Of a stretch of DNA of 30,378 bases, positions 14,386 to 23,702 are shown piece by piece. Below the pieces are notes generated by a model, which made no database searches, was not told the DNA's origin, and was given only the letters and a program-made list of their open reading frames with translations. The stretch comes from Nemertoderma westbladi (taxonomy: Eukaryota; Xenacoelomorpha; Nemertodermatida; Nemertodermatidae): assembly GCA_032718475.1 (NCBI GenBank), contig JAUCBJ010005322.1, positions 1 to 30,378 on the forward strand. The letters run 5' to 3'. The translations under genes were made by a program, and so were the position numbers. Position 1 is the first letter of the stretch. Each line of letters starts with the position of its first letter.

Positions 14386-16492
14386 TCAGGTCAGTTCAGG
14401 TATTCTAGGTCATTGATCAAGAAAACTTGCCACCTCCACGCAGCATAAAGGAGGTGCCACCTGTAGCTGCATAGACCCTCTTACTAGGGCAAATCTGGTC
14501 CTGTAACTAGGACCACCTTCGTTCTGGGATAAGGACGCCCTTGATCCTGGATTAAGGACCCATATACTTGGCTGCAGGGGTATATGGCCTGGCCAGGCAG
14601 ATGGTGATCTACCAATGGCTGGTCAGGAGGAGAGTGTTCTCATGTCCACTCTGAGTGCACTTCACTGCGACCTGCACCTGGCAGCAAAAGGTTGATGCCA
14701 TCAATGATGCTGATGACAGCAGGCAATCATCCCAGGCATGGAAATCGATCAACTTGCTTACTGGGCGGAAAAGCCAACCAACCACCAAGGTTAAGGCTGA
14801 ATCACCAGCCGATCGCCTCAATGGTTGGAAGGCCCACTTAGAAAAGCTCCTCAATAATGACAGGGTATTGCCTGAGATAACTTTATAAGTAAAAGTGTCT
14901 AAGTCTGTACTCCCAGATATTCCCATTGGTGAAATCTCCTTTGCAGAAGTGAAGGCTGCTGCAAAGAGCATTAAGACCAATCGTTTCAGTGGAGTAGATG
15001 GTGTTCCCCCTGAGATCTTTAAAATAACTGAGTGTTTAAAGCTCATCTATCCCATCATAGTAGACATGTACCGAACAACAAGAGTCCCACAAGAAATGAA
15101 AACAAATAAGGTGCCAGTTGCCAAGAAGGGCAACCTAACACTCTATGGTTCTAATCGGGGAATCTCATTGATCTCGATTGCTGCAAAGCTATACAATAGA
15201 ATTCTATTAAATCGAGAGACTGCTCCGTGGAAATCAGAATGGGTTCCGTAAAGGTCATGGGACCATGGAGCCCATTTTGGCACTTAGAAGAATAATTAAA
15301 GAGTTATCAAAAAAGAAAGACAGGCATCTGGCTGTTATCTTTGTTGACTTCTTCAAGGCCTTTGATTCAGTCTCTCGTTCACGTATGTTCAGCAGCATAC
15401 TTTCATTATATGGGATTCCTGATGAAATTATTGCAGCAATCAGATCAGTATACGATGGTTCGACAACATTTGTGTCTACTGTTGACGGTGACACAGAACC
15501 ATTTGAAGTGTTATGGGGCGTCCTCCAGGGAGACACACTTGCACCATTCTGGTTCATAATTGTGGTTGACTATGTTCTACGCATGTCCTTAGATCATCAT
15601 AATGATGATGGGGTGATGATAACTCCACCGATTGGCTCCAGAAGTCGAGGAAAACCAGCCAAGTACTTAACTGATCTAGACTTCGCTGATGACCTCTCGG
15701 AGGCACTAGAGGGAGCCCAACGGCTCTTCAGCTCATTAGAACAGGCTGCTTCTAGTGTTGGTCTTTTTAATAACTCCAGAAAAACCACAATTTTGACAGT
15801 TAACTTTGAAAGTCCTCAGCAAGTCTCTGACCGGAAGAGCATAAGCTCAAAGGATGGTATGCTTGAACATGTGGACGACTTCTGTTACCTGGGATCATGG
15901 ATCCGGAAGTCAGCTGAGGAACTTAGAATACGTAAGGGAAAGGCATGGGCAACCTTGAATAGGCTTTCCAGGACTTGGAAGTCACAGAGAATTAATCGGA
16001 AACTTAAGGTCCGATTATTTAGAGCAGCAGTAATTCCAGTACTCCTTTATGGGAGTCCATGCTGGGCTCTAACTGCTGTGGACACCAAATCTTTGGATGG
16101 CACATTCACAAGAACGCTGCGCCGGGTTCATTGTGTCCAGTACAATGCACACACCTCCAACCAACCAAACACTATATAACATTGGAGGTGTCTCATTGGT
16201 TCCCCTAAGCTTGACACTAGAACAAAGTCGCCTCCGCTTTGCAGGACATTGCTTTCGCCGTGATGACCAGCCAGTGCATAATCTTGTGCGTTGGCAGCCT
16301 CATGGAGTGAATAAGCATGGTGGACATCCCATGACTTTCTTGAGACGCATCTTAAAGGACACTGGCCTTGAAGATGCGGATGATCTAGCAAATGTCATGG
16401 GTGATAGGGAGTTGTGGCGGCGCAATTTTGTCAACAAGCCGGCACAGCATTCTTAAAAATGCAGCTGCAATGCAGCATGCCGATCCTAGTAG
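14386..16492 (+). mobile_element. RTE-like LINE, copy 1 (degenerate)
   Basis: The element lies between the two flanking direct repeats. Its 3' half is closely similar to the copy at 24830-26542, and both share the 3' end GATCCTAGTAGTA, after which they diverge; this fixes the 3' terminus. The first 270 bp show no coding similarity that I recognise and may be 5' leader. They are followed almost at once by the linker that precedes the reverse transcriptase, with no endonuclease domain in between, so an internal deletion is likely. The RTE-type assignment rests on the linker (AWKSINLLTGRKS), the RT motifs and the RLRFAGHCFRR tail, and is provisional at clade level. Confidence 0.8.
14655..16456 (+). 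pseudogene. Broken LINE reverse transcriptase (copy 1)
   Basis: This is the RT region of a non-LTR retrotransposon in three frames. Compared with the copy at 24831-26504 it has an in-frame TAA at 14886-14888, a 17-bp deletion near 15213 that shifts frame, an in-frame 3-bp insertion near 15392, a 9-bp loss beside the catalytic motif near 15694, and a 4-bp insertion near 16162 that shifts frame again. The catalytic FADD is still present near 15682. The pieces are 14655-14888 (linker), 14895-15213 (fingers), 15265-16179 (palm and thumb) and about 16180-16456 (tail). It cannot make a full RT. The nearby 61- to 145-codon frames on the other strand are shadows. Confidence 0.85.
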
Positions 16493-16588
16493 TATAAGGA
16501 CCCAACCCCATACCCCCCCCCCCCCCCCCCACAGGAAACTTCGAAATCAATAATATAATAAGATATTATTATTTATGATGAACTGATC
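16493..16588. repeat. Right flanking direct repeat of LINE copy 1
   Basis: Right-hand partner of 14300-14385. It contains a run of 18 C residues (16513-16530) where the left copy has a short broken C-tract, which accounts for most of the length difference. Confidence 0.7.
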
Positions 16589-16959
16589 GCGAAGAATATT
16601 AGAACAATCAACCACGTATTAATAAATTATTGTTACACCTCCATAAAGACAATTAGTACTCAATAAGTACTTACATTAAGCTCAATCACACTCTCATTAC
16701 ACATTTAAATACTCCAGAAAGATAAATAATAAGCAATAACTAAATACGTAATTAAACCATGCTAAATTACACTATAATTACTTAACGACATACGGTACTT
16801 CAATTCGATTAAATGAAAGTAGACAAAATAAAGTGAGCTCGGTATGATCAAGTAAGTAATAAAGTAAGCTCGTTATAATAGTATAGTAGCTAGACTGCAG
16901 AAATGTCCCTGATTGGGTGAAGACCCGTCTGGTGAGACGTTCAGGTCACTTCCAATGTT
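16589..16959 (-). other. Sequence downstream of BRIP1, probably 3' UTR in part
   Basis: AT-rich sequence just beyond the BRIP1 stop codon. The part nearest the stop should be 3' untranslated. I found no AATAAA or ATTAAA on the minus strand here, so the polyadenylation site is undetermined. Nothing else is recognisable. Confidence 0.4.
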
Positions 16960-18790
16960 TCATTCCGGACTGCGTGACCGTTTACGACGCCCATCAATCA
17001 ACGGAGTTATTCTATAATTAATAACCGATGGTGATTGGCTAATATGTCCAGCACTAACGACCTGGTTAGTCTTACCCCGGGATGGCGTGGTATCCGCAAG
17101 GGAAGTATTGTTTTCCGATATTTTCGAATTGTAACGTTTCCTAGACGACAGGGATAGTCTTGCTGATCGGCGATTGGCGGGGGTTTTAAACGGAGTTGAT
17201 TCAACCGCCTCCTGTGCGACATGAGTAGTGGGAACGCCGGCTGCGGTTATGGGATCTTCCAATGGATTGTTTAGTTCATTGGGAGCAGGACGTGGTGACT
17301 CAGACGATGGGGGTATCCCGACGTCAGGGACATGTTCATCAATAACCTCCATCGGTTCAGTTGAAATAATATCCTGCTTATTTAGATCGGAAAATAATTG
17401 AACCGATCTATCTGTGACAACTTTTTCATGCTGATCTGGAAAGAACTGAGTTGATCTATCAATAACTTCTTGTTTATTTTGATCAGGAAAGAACTGAGTT
17501 GATCTATCAATAACTTCTTGTTGATTTTGATCAGGAAAGAACTGAGTTGATCTATCAATAACTTCTTGTTGATTTTGATCAGGAAAGAACTGAGTTGATC
17601 TATCAATAACTTCTTGTTGATTTTGATCAGGAAAGAACTGAGTTGATCTATCAATAATTTCTTGTTGAATTTGATCGGGAATAAACTGCTTTCCATGCTC
17701 ACTGAAGGATACCTGCTGGTGAGCTGTATATAATTGTGTTGGTTGATTCAGGAAAGACTCCGTTACAACTGTAGGTAAGTGATTCAGATTGTCGAATTTT
17801 TCGTCTTCGGAAGTGGGACTATCCTCGAACAATGTTGGGCTACAACTAGCAGAAGCCCTCGCGTCGGTTAGTTCAACAATATCCATTGCTGGTGGAGAAA
17901 GCGAAACAATGCCATCGTTCTCCATAGATTCATCCGCGTTCGCCGTCATTCCGCATGAACTCCGATCAGCGTCGGAAACCTGTAACGTCGGCCTCCCTTC
18001 TTCAAGTGCTCCCCTGGCTGATTTCCCCTCACCTACGCCGTTACCCTCGCCTGTAACTAAGTCCCCGTTGTTTCTAGGTCGTGATGAGGGCAATATTACA
18101 GAATGAAACCGAGCAGATCTAGGGATAAACCTATGGGAACCCGGTTCAACATCAACAAATGAAGCCCCGTCGACAAAACGAATAATCGTCTTACCATTCG
18201 AGTTGTTGAATAATATTTCGTTGGAATCAGATCGCCGACCAATTGCGGGTATTGCGGGTGAGGGAATACCTAGTATTGCGGGTGCGGGAGTACCTAGTAT
18301 TGCGGGTGCGGGAGTACCTAGTATTGCGGGTGCGGGAGTACCTAGTATTGCGGGTGCGGGAGGACCTAGTAGTACGGGTGTGGGAGTACCTAGTATTGCG
18401 GGTGCGGGTGAGGGAATACCTAGTATTGCGGGTGCGGGAGTACCTAGTATTGCGGGTGCGGGAGGACCTAGTAGTACGGGTGCGGGAGTACCTAGTATTG
18501 CGGGTGCGGGAGTACCTAGTATTGCGGGTGCGGGAGTACCTAGTATTGCGGGTGTGGGTGTAGCTGATACTGCTAGTTTGGGTGTTTGGAATACCGGTAC
18601 GTATGGTAACTCGGACGGTCGCATAGGCCCACGTTGTGGTGACGTCATGGCCGGTCTTTGCCAATTCTCCTTAGATTCTACGAAGAGTTGGAGACTTTGC
18701 GAAGCTTCGGAGAATGATGAATAGGCGTGAACTCGTCCACGAACCCATTTACTTAATCCTTTCGTGTATTTACCCGGGGAATTAACAAAC
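16960..18790 (-). CDS. BRIP1: BRIP1/FANCJ helicase, terminal coding exon
   Basis: FANCJ is a 5'-3' iron-sulfur DNA helicase of the XPD family that works in the nucleus in crosslink repair and G-quadruplex unwinding. A pyrimidine-rich acceptor ending TGTGTTTTAG (minus strand) precedes 18790. The exon opens with FVNSPGKYTKGLSKWVRGRV, which corresponds to the conserved stretch right after helicase motif VI in FANCJ (RF-NNP-RY-GLSKWVR). The exon starts on the third base of a codon, exactly completing the AG left by the exon ending at 23414, giving VDG-R-FVNSP. The following 560 residues are low complexity: twelve ILGTPAPA-type octads (18253-18549), seven 16-residue DRSTQFFPDQNQQEVI-type units (17368-17688), and a basic end (RRSARLSLSSRKR, GRRKRSRSPE) that looks like a nuclear localisation signal. 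SPTLF near 17830 only loosely recalls the BRCA1-binding SPTF motif of human FANCJ. The tail is unusual; the gene call is firm. Confidence 0.88.
17368..17688 (-). repeat. 48-bp coding minisatellite in BRIP1 tail (7 units)
   Basis: Seven tandem 48-bp units code for a 16-residue repeat (DRSTQFFPDQNQQEVI and variants). The middle four are nearly identical and the outer ones are diverged. The period is a multiple of three, so copy changes keep the frame. Confidence 0.92.
18253..18549 (-). repeat. 24-bp coding minisatellite in BRIP1 tail (about 12 units)
   Basis: About twelve 24-bp units code for ILGTPAPA, with variants LLGPPAPA, ILGIPSPA and ILGTPTPV. The variants recur in the same order, which shows that multi-unit blocks were duplicated. 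Two units carry an extra PA dipeptide. The opposite strand also stays open, producing artefactual frames. Confidence 0.92.
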
Positions 18791-18833
18791 CTAAAACACA
18801 CAATAGTCAGTTAACAATAATGTTAACAATAAT

Positions 18834-20040
18834 GTCGTGACCAAAGAGCCAGAACAACACTCACCAAAAAATGTGGTTTCGAGAAAAATGCAAAAAACCT
18901 TCTCATTTCCCTCTATATGGATCCCTTCTCCTAATATTTTCGACAGAGGTCTGGGAAGATACAGTGATATATTTTATTATAGTGGCTAGCATTCAGAATA
19001 AATTTTGTTAATGAAAAAAACTGATTTTTTCGTTATTTTCCAAAGAGGCCAAACAACACATACTGAAATTTAACATTAACTCGAGTATGTGTGAGTTGTT
19101 TTACCTCTAGGATATTATCACAGAAACAGAACAACTCACAACATTCCTCGACTATTGAATGGTATTTTTCCTGGTAAAGTATGATAGATATTTAAATGTC
19201 ATGTCGGACTTACGCACATTACATTTCCATGCTGCTCTATTGGGTATTTTTCGCCCCTTGCCAGGCTTCCTCATATGATTCCCTATGACGCCATTGCTCT
19301 ACCTAGACAAGTTTGGACTAGGATCATCCTCATCGTCACTACTGTATAACTTCTAGATGATGGAATGTAATTTAACTCTGTAAATTCCAAGACATCAACA
19401 TACTGCATTTGTACATCGGCATCAACTGCTGGTGAATTCTCATTTAAGCTCATGTGATTTAAATGGTAATTTCTATAAATAGCCCTACTCCGATAATAAT
19501 AACTCATTTGAAAGCAAGTAATTATATTAATTTAGATTTGATTCAATACTAACTGTATTTAAAAATCAAATAGATTATGACAAAAGTATCATTTTCGTTG
19601 ACTTGTTTTTTGGCCGTAAGGCTCTATCAGATCCTATAAACGACATTACTATACCGGAATCTACATTACCACTTAACTCGCGTCAGGTAGCGTGGAATAG
19701 TTCATATTAATCAACTTTGCCACTAATTTAAATACATATTCCAGAAAAAATTGGCTTCTTTTGAGTCGTTTACAGTATACAGACAGGTGTTGTCATACAT
19801 TGCATTGTGTGGTGTGGGTTCTTTTGCTTCGAATAAGTGTGGTATGTGTTGTTTTACCTCTAACAGTTTTCAACTTTTATGTTGTGAGGGTTGTTCTGGT
19901 TTTCCATATCTCCTAAACGGACTGACTTACAAGTTTAGGATTTTAACATATGATGTAGAACGCCATCTTGAGTAATTTTGGTGAAAAAATTTTTTGTTTT
20001 AAAACTGTGCTATGTGTTGTTCTGGCTCTATGGTCACGAT
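18834..20040. mobile_element. Possible non-autonomous element with inverted ends
   Basis: The 27 bp at 18834-18860 match the reverse complement of 20014-20040 at 25 positions (GTGTTGTTCTGGCTC followed by T/A-TGGTCACGA). Related motifs lie inside in both orientations: 19040-19060, 19091-19111, 19118-19140, 19843-19864 and 19881-19905. No transposase frame is present and I see no clear target-site duplication. A MITE-like element with subterminal repeats is one reading; an old scrambled inverted repeat is another. Confidence 0.45.
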
Positions 20041-20252
20041 GTGTCAGATGACAAATAGAAAACTATATTTATTTGTTTAAGTCACTTTTTTGTCGAAGTC
20101 GTAAACAAGTTTGAGAAAAAAAAACACTTTTTATGTCAACAAAAAAAGTAATGTTTCCATGACATTAATAGTAAGTAATATTGCATTTAAATAGATAATA
20201 AATTAAATAGGTAATTTATAATACTACTGTGCAGGTGGTTTTTGCTAATTTT

Positions 20253-20510
20253 TTTATAAACGTTATATAACATGTGCTAGCTATCAATTTTGATAAATAT
20301 TTTTGTTGTAGAACACTTTTTTGTTCTAGAACACATTTTATATTTTTTATACTTCATAAAGCTATAGTTTTTTCTACTTTTTTTATAAATGTTATAAAAC
20401 AGTTTTACATGGCCTACTTAAATACAGTATTGAAGTAGGCCATGGGTGTTAGTTATAAATTTTGATAAATATTTTTGTTCTAGAACACTTTTTTTCTAGA
20501 ATATTTTTTG
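20253..20510. repeat. Diverged direct repeat, second copy split by a hairpin
   Basis: TTTATAAACGTTATA through TTTTGATAAATATTTTTGTTGTAGAACAC (20253-20335) recurs at 20379-20500. In the second copy about 45 bp containing a perfect hairpin sit between the two matching halves. Confidence 0.55.
20408..20444. repeat. Perfect 12-bp inverted repeat (hairpin)
   Basis: CATGGCCTACTT at 20408-20419 is matched by AAGTAGGCCATG at 20433-20444 across a 13-nt loop. The core TAGGCC also appears as GTAGGCCTAC near 21704 and 26538. Confidence 0.75.
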
Positions 20511-21652
20511 GAAACAAATACCATACTACTTACTGTCAGAGGGTCAAATATTTGTTCTAGAAAAAAAAATCATGATAAAAGCCTTTTTATATGACAAAAT
20601 AGGTCTAACAATGGGTACCCAAAGTATAGTAATGCCCATATTACACCACATGGAAGAAACTTCGATGGACGATATTTATGCTGAAATAGGCCCAGATAAA
20701 AGTGAGAGAAGACTTAGGCCTTCGACAAATAAAACGACGTAACTGGCGGCAAAAAGTAAAATTTTTTGTCTTGCTTTCTTATTTGTCTCACTACGCTCGC
20801 CTAACGCTCGACAAAAAAGCCTACTTTATTTGCCACCACTTAATAGTTATTTTTAGTTGCAGCAGATTTTTAGATAGTTTTCTAGTTCCAGATGAAATAC
20901 GAATAGTTTCAAAGCGGTTTCTATAGCAACCGTCACATCATGACATAACAAGTGAGGTCTCTCTACATTCTTTCCAGAAAGAATTATATTTTTTAACAGG
21001 AAATCAGATCAATTTTAATAATAGGAAATCGAAGTGGTTTTTTGACATTTTATGTGAAAAAACCATGTCAAACTTATTGACAAATACTTCTCAATTCATC
21101 ATTTTTTAAAACTTTATTTTAGACTTATTTTAACTTTTATTCAACTTTTTAAACTAACGCCTTCTCGTGTAATTATTCATTTACATGTTGACATAGCTTA
21201 CTATTACAAATTCCAGTGCTTCAACCTTCACCACCGTGAAGTTAAAGGTGAAAAGGTTAAAGTGTTAAAGGTGTTAATGTTAAAGGTTAAAACTATCGAG
21301 AAATAAAATCAGTGTAAGAGTTAATGGAGCAATTTACCGCAAACACTAAATAATTTTATTTAAACATTGAGGGAAAGGAGCAGGTTGCAGTGTCAGTGTT
21401 TTCTAACCAAAACAATAAACAAACCTTGATTTCATAATGTGCGACTTAATTGTGCTGAATTATTTTCAGTTGAGTTCAATGTGCACAACTATCTGTAGCG
21501 AAAGAACCTCACAGAATACGGGCCGCTTCTATAACAAAATCATAATCTTGCCCAAGTTAAACGCTAAACGTCAAATTATATGATTTTGAGTCGGACCATT
21601 AGTGAAGTTGAAGATACCAAACTACATGTCTGTCAAATTAAGTCCAGATTGA

Positions 21653-21672
21653 AACATGGCGGGAAATTTGAA
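21653..21672 (+). promoter_or_regulatory. Candidate E2F/YY1-like promoter motif
   Basis: AACATGGCGGGAAATTTGAA lies about 200 bp before the J-protein start codon. TGGCGGGAAA resembles the E2F consensus and ACATGGCGG the YY1 core, both common near start sites of TATA-less genes. This is a sequence resemblance only. Confidence 0.3.
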
Positions 21673-21864
21673 TGGACAAATATATCGATGAGTCGAGTGA
21701 GTAGGCCTACACCAGGAAAATAAAAACCATCAATACAACGGGGAAAATACAGCAACCAATCACACACATCACTGCATCACTTGCAGACATCTACGATAGG
21801 CCATACACATTACATACGTAACAGTAACCAAACATTCTGACATTAGAGTGAATTATATTGTAAC

Positions 21865-23211
21865 ATGTGTCCGGTAGTAATCAACCTGTTTCGAAGTAGA
21901 ACCACTAGCTGCTTCCTGGTACTAGTTCACCGCAGACTGAGTATCTCAGTGGTTACATATAAACAATCCCACTACCAACTTCTCGGTGTCCCCGTCAAGG
22001 CCACAAAAGAAGATATCAAGTTGGCCTATAAACTCAAAGCGAAGACATTGCACCCGGACTCTGGGGTTGTAGGGAGCGGGAATGCCGCGTTTATCGCGCT
22101 CACAAACGCCTACGAAACGTTATCCGACGAGACGTCCAGGAGTCGATACGATAAGTCCATCGGGTTGGGTCCCCAACCGGTTAGACCTGAGGATTCGGGG
22201 ACGAATTGGGGGTATAAAACCTCGGACGTTCGACGAAGTCGCGCCTCGACATACGAGGAACTCGTGAGGGAGATCCGCGCCGAGAAACAACGACGGGAGC
22301 AACGAAGAGGAGCGGAACAACGAATCAATGAAGAGTACGGGAGCGATGATGGGTGGAGGTGGCGGTGGAGGGAGTTTGGTGAGGGCAGACAGACCGGGGA
22401 TCGGTGGTCTGGTGAGAGGTGGTCTGGCGACCGGTCCTCCGGTGGGCGGACCTCCAGGGAGTCTAAGCAGGAAGGAGACCATTGGGAAGAGTCTCGCTTC
22501 CAGTACCGCGGTCCTACTGGGAACGGATCCAGATTTTCGAGATACCAAAAATCAACAGACGCAGGCGACCCGCTGGCAGGATTCTATCGTTTCAACTCAC
22601 GATTCCCCTCAACCCTATTGAATCGAATCGTATTCCTTTGGTTTTTCTGTTTCGCCATTCTATATTTACTGCAATCCATTCGTTACAACAATCGGAGGGA
22701 TCGGGAAATTGACAAATACTACGAAATGTTGAGCAAATACCAAAAGGAACAGCTGGAAGGCAAATCATTAGAACAATCAACACGCAGACCAGGTCACCCG
22801 ACAAGACCAATATATTTTACAGACGAACAAACTTTGCGACAGCGGCAGAGAGACAAATTAAATGATGACAAAAGAAACCAAGATAATTTGGGACATAAGG
22901 ATGGCATGGAACTGGGACACACAGATAGCACGACACTGGGGCACGCAGATAATCCAGAACTACAAAGTCCACATGGACAAAGCGATCATGGGCAATGGGG
23001 ACACATTGATCACACCAAACATATCAGCCATAACAGACACAAACCCAATAACAGATACAAAGAACATATCAAGCACTTAGATATAGCCGCATCAGTCTCT
23101 AAGGAATCAGGGACACCATCAGATAAATTAGAAAAGTCCAAAACAGACAATAACGACGAAATGTCACCGTTGGTTGTCGAACCGTATACAAAAAGTCCGC
23201 CACTTCCATGA
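21865..23211 (+). CDS. DNAJC4-like J-domain membrane protein
   Basis: A 448-residue J-protein, that is, an Hsp70 co-chaperone. Residues 1-30 are basic, hydroxylated and free of acidic residues, compatible with a mitochondrial presequence. Residues 36-97 form the J domain (HYQLLGVPVKATKEDIKLAY) with the essential HPD at 63-65. A charged, Trp/Gly/Arg-rich linker with WSGDR-type repeats (about 166-196) leads to one membrane segment at about 251-273 (LLNRIVFLWFFCFAILYLLQ). The C-terminal tail is polar and His-rich (343-404). The order J domain, linker, single membrane segment, tail fits DNAJC4; DNAJC30 is an alternative. It is about 200 residues longer than human DNAJC4. The ATG is preceded in frame by TAG at 21844 and has A at -3. 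The frame has no intron, and the gene sits inside the last BRIP1 intron on the opposite strand. ATTAAA occurs at 23218, probably too near the stop to be the used signal. Confidence 0.85.
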   Translation: MCPVVINLFRSRTTSCFLVLVHRRLSISVVTYKQSHYQLLGVPVKATKEDIKLAYKLKAKTLHPDSGVVGSGNAAFIALTNAYETLSDETSRSRYDKSIGLGPQPVRPEDSGTNWGYKTSDVRRSRASTYEELVREIRAEKQRREQRRGAEQRINEEYGSDDGWRWRWREFGEGRQTGDRWSGERWSGDRSSGGRTSRESKQEGDHWEESRFQYRGPTGNGSRFSRYQKSTDAGDPLAGFYRFNSRFPSTLLNRIVFLWFFCFAILYLLQSIRYNNRRDREIDKYYEMLSKYQKEQLEGKSLEQSTRRPGHPTRPIYFTDEQTLRQRQRDKLNDDKRNQDNLGHKDGMELGHTDSTTLGHADNPELQSPHGQSDHGQWGHIDHTKHISHNRHKPNNRYKEHIKHLDIAASVSKESGTPSDKLEKSKTDNNDEMSPLVVEPYTKSPPLP

Positions 23212-23413
23212 CAAATAATTAAAGTGTAAATATTTAGTAGAAACACTATTATCACTGCTTTTTTTTTTACAATGGTGCTATTTTTTCATTATTTTAACAA
23301 GAAATAATACAAAATTAATATTATAACAATTATTTAATTTAAGGCGATACTTAAAATTATTAGTATATATTAAGTGCTGCCTTCAATTTATTCAACAATT
23401 TTCTCCAACTTAC
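23212..23413 (-). other. BRIP1 last intron, part next to its donor; 3' end of J-protein gene
   Basis: AT-rich sequence between the J-protein stop codon and the BRIP1 donor (GTAAGT on the minus strand at 23408-23413). It must carry the J-protein 3' UTR. No canonical AATAAA was seen. Confidence 0.5.
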
Positions 23414-23574
23414 CTCCCATCGACTATGAGCAAGGCACCCCAATCGTTTTGATGGCGAAGACAACGACCCAAGGCTTGGTTGATGGCTCGGAAAGCCTGA
23501 ATCTCATACCATTCGCTGCCACTCAGTAAACCTTTTTTGCAATTACTGTCATTGTATTTGCGTTTCAAATCCAC
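23414..23574 (-). CDS. BRIP1: BRIP1/FANCJ exon with helicase motif VI
   Basis: The exon reads [19 protein letters not shown], then [20 protein letters not shown], then [23 protein letters not shown] is helicase motif VI with its arginines, and [24 protein letters not shown] matches FANCJ far better than RTEL1 or XPD. The acceptor is TTAATTTCAAG before 23574 and the donor is GTAAGT after 23414 (minus strand). The exon is 161 bp, starts in phase 0 and leaves two bases (AG) that the exon at 18790 completes as Arg. It is separated from the preceding exon by a 128-bp intron. Confidence 0.92.
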
Positions 23575-23702
23575 CTTGAAATTAATAAAAACATAAAAAT
23601 TCATAATGCGGGAGTTGTTGAGAGATGTTGTCTTTTTGGGAAGGATCCTGATCCCGCCCACCACACCGGTATTGAACTGTAATTGTGTCTCCATCCACTA
23701 AC

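Larger units (their letters stand above)
18791..21864 (-). other. BRIP1 last intron, part distal to the nested gene
   Basis: AT-rich, no exon of BRIP1 seen. It is the 3' part of the intron bounded by the donor at 23412-23413 and the acceptor at 18791-18792. It holds the inverted-repeat structure at 18834-20040, several TTCTAGAA palindromes at 20322-20562, a 12-bp hairpin at 20408-20444, a degenerate run of GTTAAAGGT units around 21240-21290, and the presumed promoter of the nested J-protein gene. Confidence 0.7.

Noticed and set aside
17382-17702. 106-codon frame over the 48-bp repeat
   Set aside because: Out-of-frame translation of the FANCJ tail repeat, giving a tandem artefact.
18203-18724. 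Open frames on both strands over the 24-bp repeat
   Set aside because: They are shadows of the ILGTPAPA minisatellite: a 24-bp unit without stops keeps several frames open. The minus-strand FANCJ frame has homology and splice support; these do not.
19751-19975. 74-codon frame within the inverted-repeat structure
   Set aside because: No motif or ATG at its listed start, Cys-rich by chance from TGT repeats; it overlaps the recurring GTTGTT motif.
20611-20742. 43-codon frame beginning MGTQSIVMPILHH
   Set aside because: Short, no homology recognised, no splice sites that would link it to a gene, and within AT-rich intron sequence.
20702-20926. 74-codon AT-rich frame
   Set aside because: No family resemblance, GTG start, no transcript signals.
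22110-22548. Proline-rich frames antisense to the J-protein gene
   Set aside because: Reverse reading of the GC-rich Gly/Arg linker; no independent support.
21865-23211. DNAJC30 as the identity of the J-protein
   Set aside because: DNAJC30 is also intronless and mitochondrial in humans, but its membrane segment is at the extreme C-terminus; here a long tail follows it, as in DNAJC4. Not fully excluded, so no symbol is given.
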